Source: Pirellulales bacterium
GTDB taxonomy: Bacteria; Planctomycetota; Planctomycetia; Pirellulales; JALHLM01
Length of the DNA stretch: 7,970 nucleotides
Reading direction: 5' to 3'
Assembly (NCBI GenBank): GCA_022844585.1
Contig: JALHLM010000273.1
Span: 1 to 7,970 of the forward strand
The stretch's first letter is position 1. Each line of letters opens with the position of its first letter. The notes under the pieces are model-generated. The model did not search any database. It was not told the origin of the DNA and saw only the letters and a program-made list of their open reading frames with translations. Position numbers and translations under genes: made by a program. Positions 6,257 through 7,970 of the stretch are shown here, piece by piece.

Positions 6257-7636
6257 ATGTACGACACGATCATCATCGGCGCGGGGATGTCGGGCTTGGC
6301 GGCGGGCATTCGCCTGGCCTACTACGACCAGCGCGTCTGCATTCTGGAGCGTCACACCACCATCGGCGGGCTGAACTCGTTCTATCGACTGAACGGCCGC
6401 AATTTCGACGTCGGCCTGCATGCCATCACCAATTTCACGCCCCGCGGGACCAAGAAAGGTCCGCTCGCCCTGCTGCTCCGGCAACTGCGTCTGGGCTGGG
6501 AGGAGTTCGCCCTCGCGCCGCAGGTCGGCTCGCGGATCGCCTTCCCGGGGGTGAAGCTCGATTTTACCAACGACTTCGAGCTGTTCCGTTCCGAAGTTCG
6601 TCGCGCGTTCCCGGCCGAGCGCGACAACTTCGAACGCTTCGTCGCGCAGGTGGCCGACTACGACGATCTGGATTTGCCACTGGCCGATCGCTCCGCGCGC
6701 GAAGTGCTGGGCGAGACGATTCGCGATCCATTGTTGATCGAGATGCTGTTCTGCCCGCTCATGTACTACGGCTCGGCCCGCGAGCATGACATGGACTTCG
6801 GGCAGTTCTCGATCATGTTTCGCAGCATCTTCATGGAAGGCCTCGCGCGGCCGCTGGCAGGTGTACGGTTGATCCTAAAGACGCTGGTGCGCCGTTTCAA
6901 GGAACTCGGCGGCGAACTGCGATTGCGGGCAGGCGTCGATCGATTGCATGTCGAAGGAGACCGCGTGGCCGGAGTGGTGCTGGAGGATGGCACCGAGATT
7001 CTCGGCCGCCGCGTGCTGTCCTCGGCTGGCTGGTTGGAAACGATGCGGCTGTGCGACCAGCCCGCGACGGTCTCCCCGCGCGATCCCGGCGAGTTATCGT
7101 TCATCGAATCGATTTCGGTCCTCGACACGCCGCCGCGGCAACTGGGTTACGACCGGACGATTCTATTTTACAATGACTCCGAGACGTTCCACTGGCGAAA
7201 GCCGGACGCGATGTGCGACGTGCGGAGCGGCGTGGTTTGCTCGCCGAACAACTTCGCTTACGAGCAACCGCTCGACGAGGGGATTCTGCGCATCACTTCG
7301 CTGGCGAACTTCGACCGCTGGGCGGCGCTCAGCGAGGACGAGTATCGGCTGGAAAAACTGCGCTGGTACGACCGCGCCGTGGCCTCAGCGGTGCGATTCC
7401 TGCCGGATTTTCGCCAGCGCGTGATCGCCACGGACATGTTCACGCCAACGACGATCCGCCGTTTCACCGGCCATGTGAACGGCGCGGTGTACGGCGCGCC
7501 CGACAAAGTAAAGGACGGCACGACGCATTTGAAAAACCTCTTCATCTGCGGCACCGACCAGGGCTGGGTCGGCATCATCGGCAGCATCGTCAGCGGAATC
7601 TCAATGGCCAACCGGCACCTGCTCGTCGCGGAATAG
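6257..7636 (+). CDS. FAD-dependent oxidoreductase, phytoene desaturase (CrtI/CrtN) superfamily
   Basis: The 459-residue product starts with a dinucleotide-binding fold: YDTIIIGAGMSGLAAG (residues 2-17, GxGxxG at G8-G10-G13), E31 at the end of strand 2 for the ribose, and the following IGGLNSFY (36-43) that is typical of amine-oxidase/phytoene-desaturase flavoproteins. The C-terminal FAD segment LFICGTDQGWVGIIGSIVSG is at about 428-447. The middle residues hold the substrate part and are less conserved. Such enzymes desaturate, isomerise or saturate polyene or isoprenoid substrates, often at the membrane; carotenoid, squalene-derived and retinol-saturase-like roles are all possible, and I cannot choose. 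ATG 6257 is the only usual start after the in-frame TGA at 6221; no Shine-Dalgarno is visible. It is followed by a second gene of the same superfamily 113 bases on, likely the same pathway. Confidence 0.9.
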   Translation: MYDTIIIGAGMSGLAAGIRLAYYDQRVCILERHTTIGGLNSFYRLNGRNFDVGLHAITNFTPRGTKKGPLALLLRQLRLGWEEFALAPQVGSRIAFPGVKLDFTNDFELFRSEVRRAFPAERDNFERFVAQVADYDDLDLPLADRSAREVLGETIRDPLLIEMLFCPLMYYGSAREHDMDFGQFSIMFRSIFMEGLARPLAGVRLILKTLVRRFKELGGELRLRAGVDRLHVEGDRVAGVVLEDGTEILGRRVLSSAGWLETMRLCDQPATVSPRDPGELSFIESISVLDTPPRQLGYDRTILFYNDSETFHWRKPDAMCDVRSGVVCSPNNFAYEQPLDEGILRITSLANFDRWAALSEDEYRLEKLRWYDRAVASAVRFLPDFRQRVIATDMFTPTTIRRFTGHVNGAVYGAPDKVKDGTTHLKNLFICGTDQGWVGIIGSIVSGISMANRHLLVAE

Positions 7637-7648
7637 TCGAAAAACACC

Positions 7649-7669
7649 AACCCGAAGCGCAAGCGAGGG
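7649..7669 (+). repeat. Short CCCGAAGCG...GCGAGGG intergenic repeat
   Basis: CCCGAAGCGCAAGCGAGGG (7651-7669) lies in the gap between the two flavoprotein genes and has CCC/GGG ends. From memory, this motif recurs widely in planctomycete intergenic DNA and often gives spurious EAQAR peptides in predicted proteins. It is not the same as the larger palindromes in this window. Confidence 0.45.
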
Positions 7670-7749
7670 GGAGAGGACGTGGAATCGGGCATGGACGCAT
7701 CGAACCACTCTAAACCACCCACAAGTTTGCCGAATACGATACGATCGAA

Positions 7750-7970
7750 ATGACCAAAGACTTTCTCAGGAACGCCCGCGACGAATATGACGTGATCGTC
7801 ATTGGCTCGGGCTTGGCCGGTTTGACCTCGGCCAACACGCTCGCCAAGGCCGGGCACCGCGTGCTGCTGTTGGAGCAGCACTATCAACTCGGCGGCATGG
7901 CCACCTGGTTCAAGCGATCCGGCGGACACATCTTCGATATTTCGCTGCTCGGCTTTCCGGTCGGCATGGT
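7750..7970 (+). CDS. Second FAD-dependent phytoene desaturase-like oxidoreductase, N-terminal part
   Basis: Seventy-three codons are present before the right edge. EYDVIVIGSGLAGLTSANTL (residues 12-31) has GxGxxG at G19-G21-G24, E42 ends the second strand (VLLLEQ), and LGGMATWFKRSGGHIFDISL follows, a typical CrtI/retinol-saturase type start. A family size near 500 residues means most of the gene is missing. It is in the same orientation as the gene ending at 7636, with a 113-base gap that holds only a short repeat. Co-transcription is likely but no promoter or terminator decides it. No clear Shine-Dalgarno precedes the ATG. The two neighbouring paralogues suggest successive oxidation steps on one isoprenoid or lipid; this is inference. 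Confidence 0.88.
   Translation, partial: MTKDFLRNARDEYDVIVIGSGLAGLTSANTLAKAGHRVLLLEQHYQLGGMATWFKRSGGHIFDISLLGFPVGM

Noticed and set aside
6167..6787. A 206-codon minus-strand frame over the first flavoprotein gene
   Set aside because: It is antisense to the N-terminal FAD domain region, which is unambiguous on the plus strand.

Overview
The window looks like chromosomal DNA from a GC-rich planctomycete, most likely of the Pirellulales/Pirellulaceae type. The grounds are a giant repetitive surface protein with an N-terminal EPLEDRRMM motif, a Tat-exported sugar-isomerase-like protein, palindromic intergenic repeats of the GTAGCCCCAACGGGGCGG kind, and mostly weak Shine-Dalgarno sequences. This placement is inference from sequence style; there is no 16S rRNA here to confirm it.

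Layout from left to right. (1) Positions 1-2982, minus strand: the first 994 codons of a large, probably secreted protein that runs off the left edge. It has a Rossmann/amidotransferase-like N-terminal domain followed by two copies of a beta-rich unit of about 270 residues. The long plus-strand open frames over this region are its shadows. (2) Positions 3182-3610, plus strand: the RNA of ribonuclease P (rnpB), bacterial class A, with an 18-bp perfect P1 helix. (3) Positions 3587-4015, minus strand: a ribbon-helix-helix protein whose last codons lie inside the 3' end of rnpB on the opposite strand. It is preceded by a possible coupled micro-ORF and a direct repeat that could be an operator. (4) Positions 4155-4420: a gene-free stretch with several hairpins, a good intrinsic terminator for the next minus-strand gene, and a compact double-hairpin repeat. 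(5) Positions 4421-5350, minus strand: a Tat-signal TIM-barrel sugar phosphate isomerase/epimerase-like protein with a recognisable promoter. (6) Positions 5544-5888, plus strand: a small thioredoxin-fold ArsC-like protein with a CxxC motif. (7) Positions 5889-6256: a gene-free stretch holding a nested, nearly symmetric cluster of palindromic repeats. (8) Positions 6257-7636 and 7750 to the right edge, plus strand: two consecutive FAD-dependent oxidoreductases of the phytoene desaturase/CrtI superfamily, probably one lipid or carotenoid pathway unit.

Most of the genes are individually placed rather than one functional system. The only likely metabolic partnership is the pair of desaturase-like flavoproteins on the right. 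The most unusual features are the protein-gene/rnpB antisense overlap, the tandemly duplicated surface protein, the two palindromic repeat elements, and the RHH gene with its micro-ORF. I see no CRISPR array, transposase, tRNA or clear phage gene. I found no convincing evidence of a wholly new multi-gene system.
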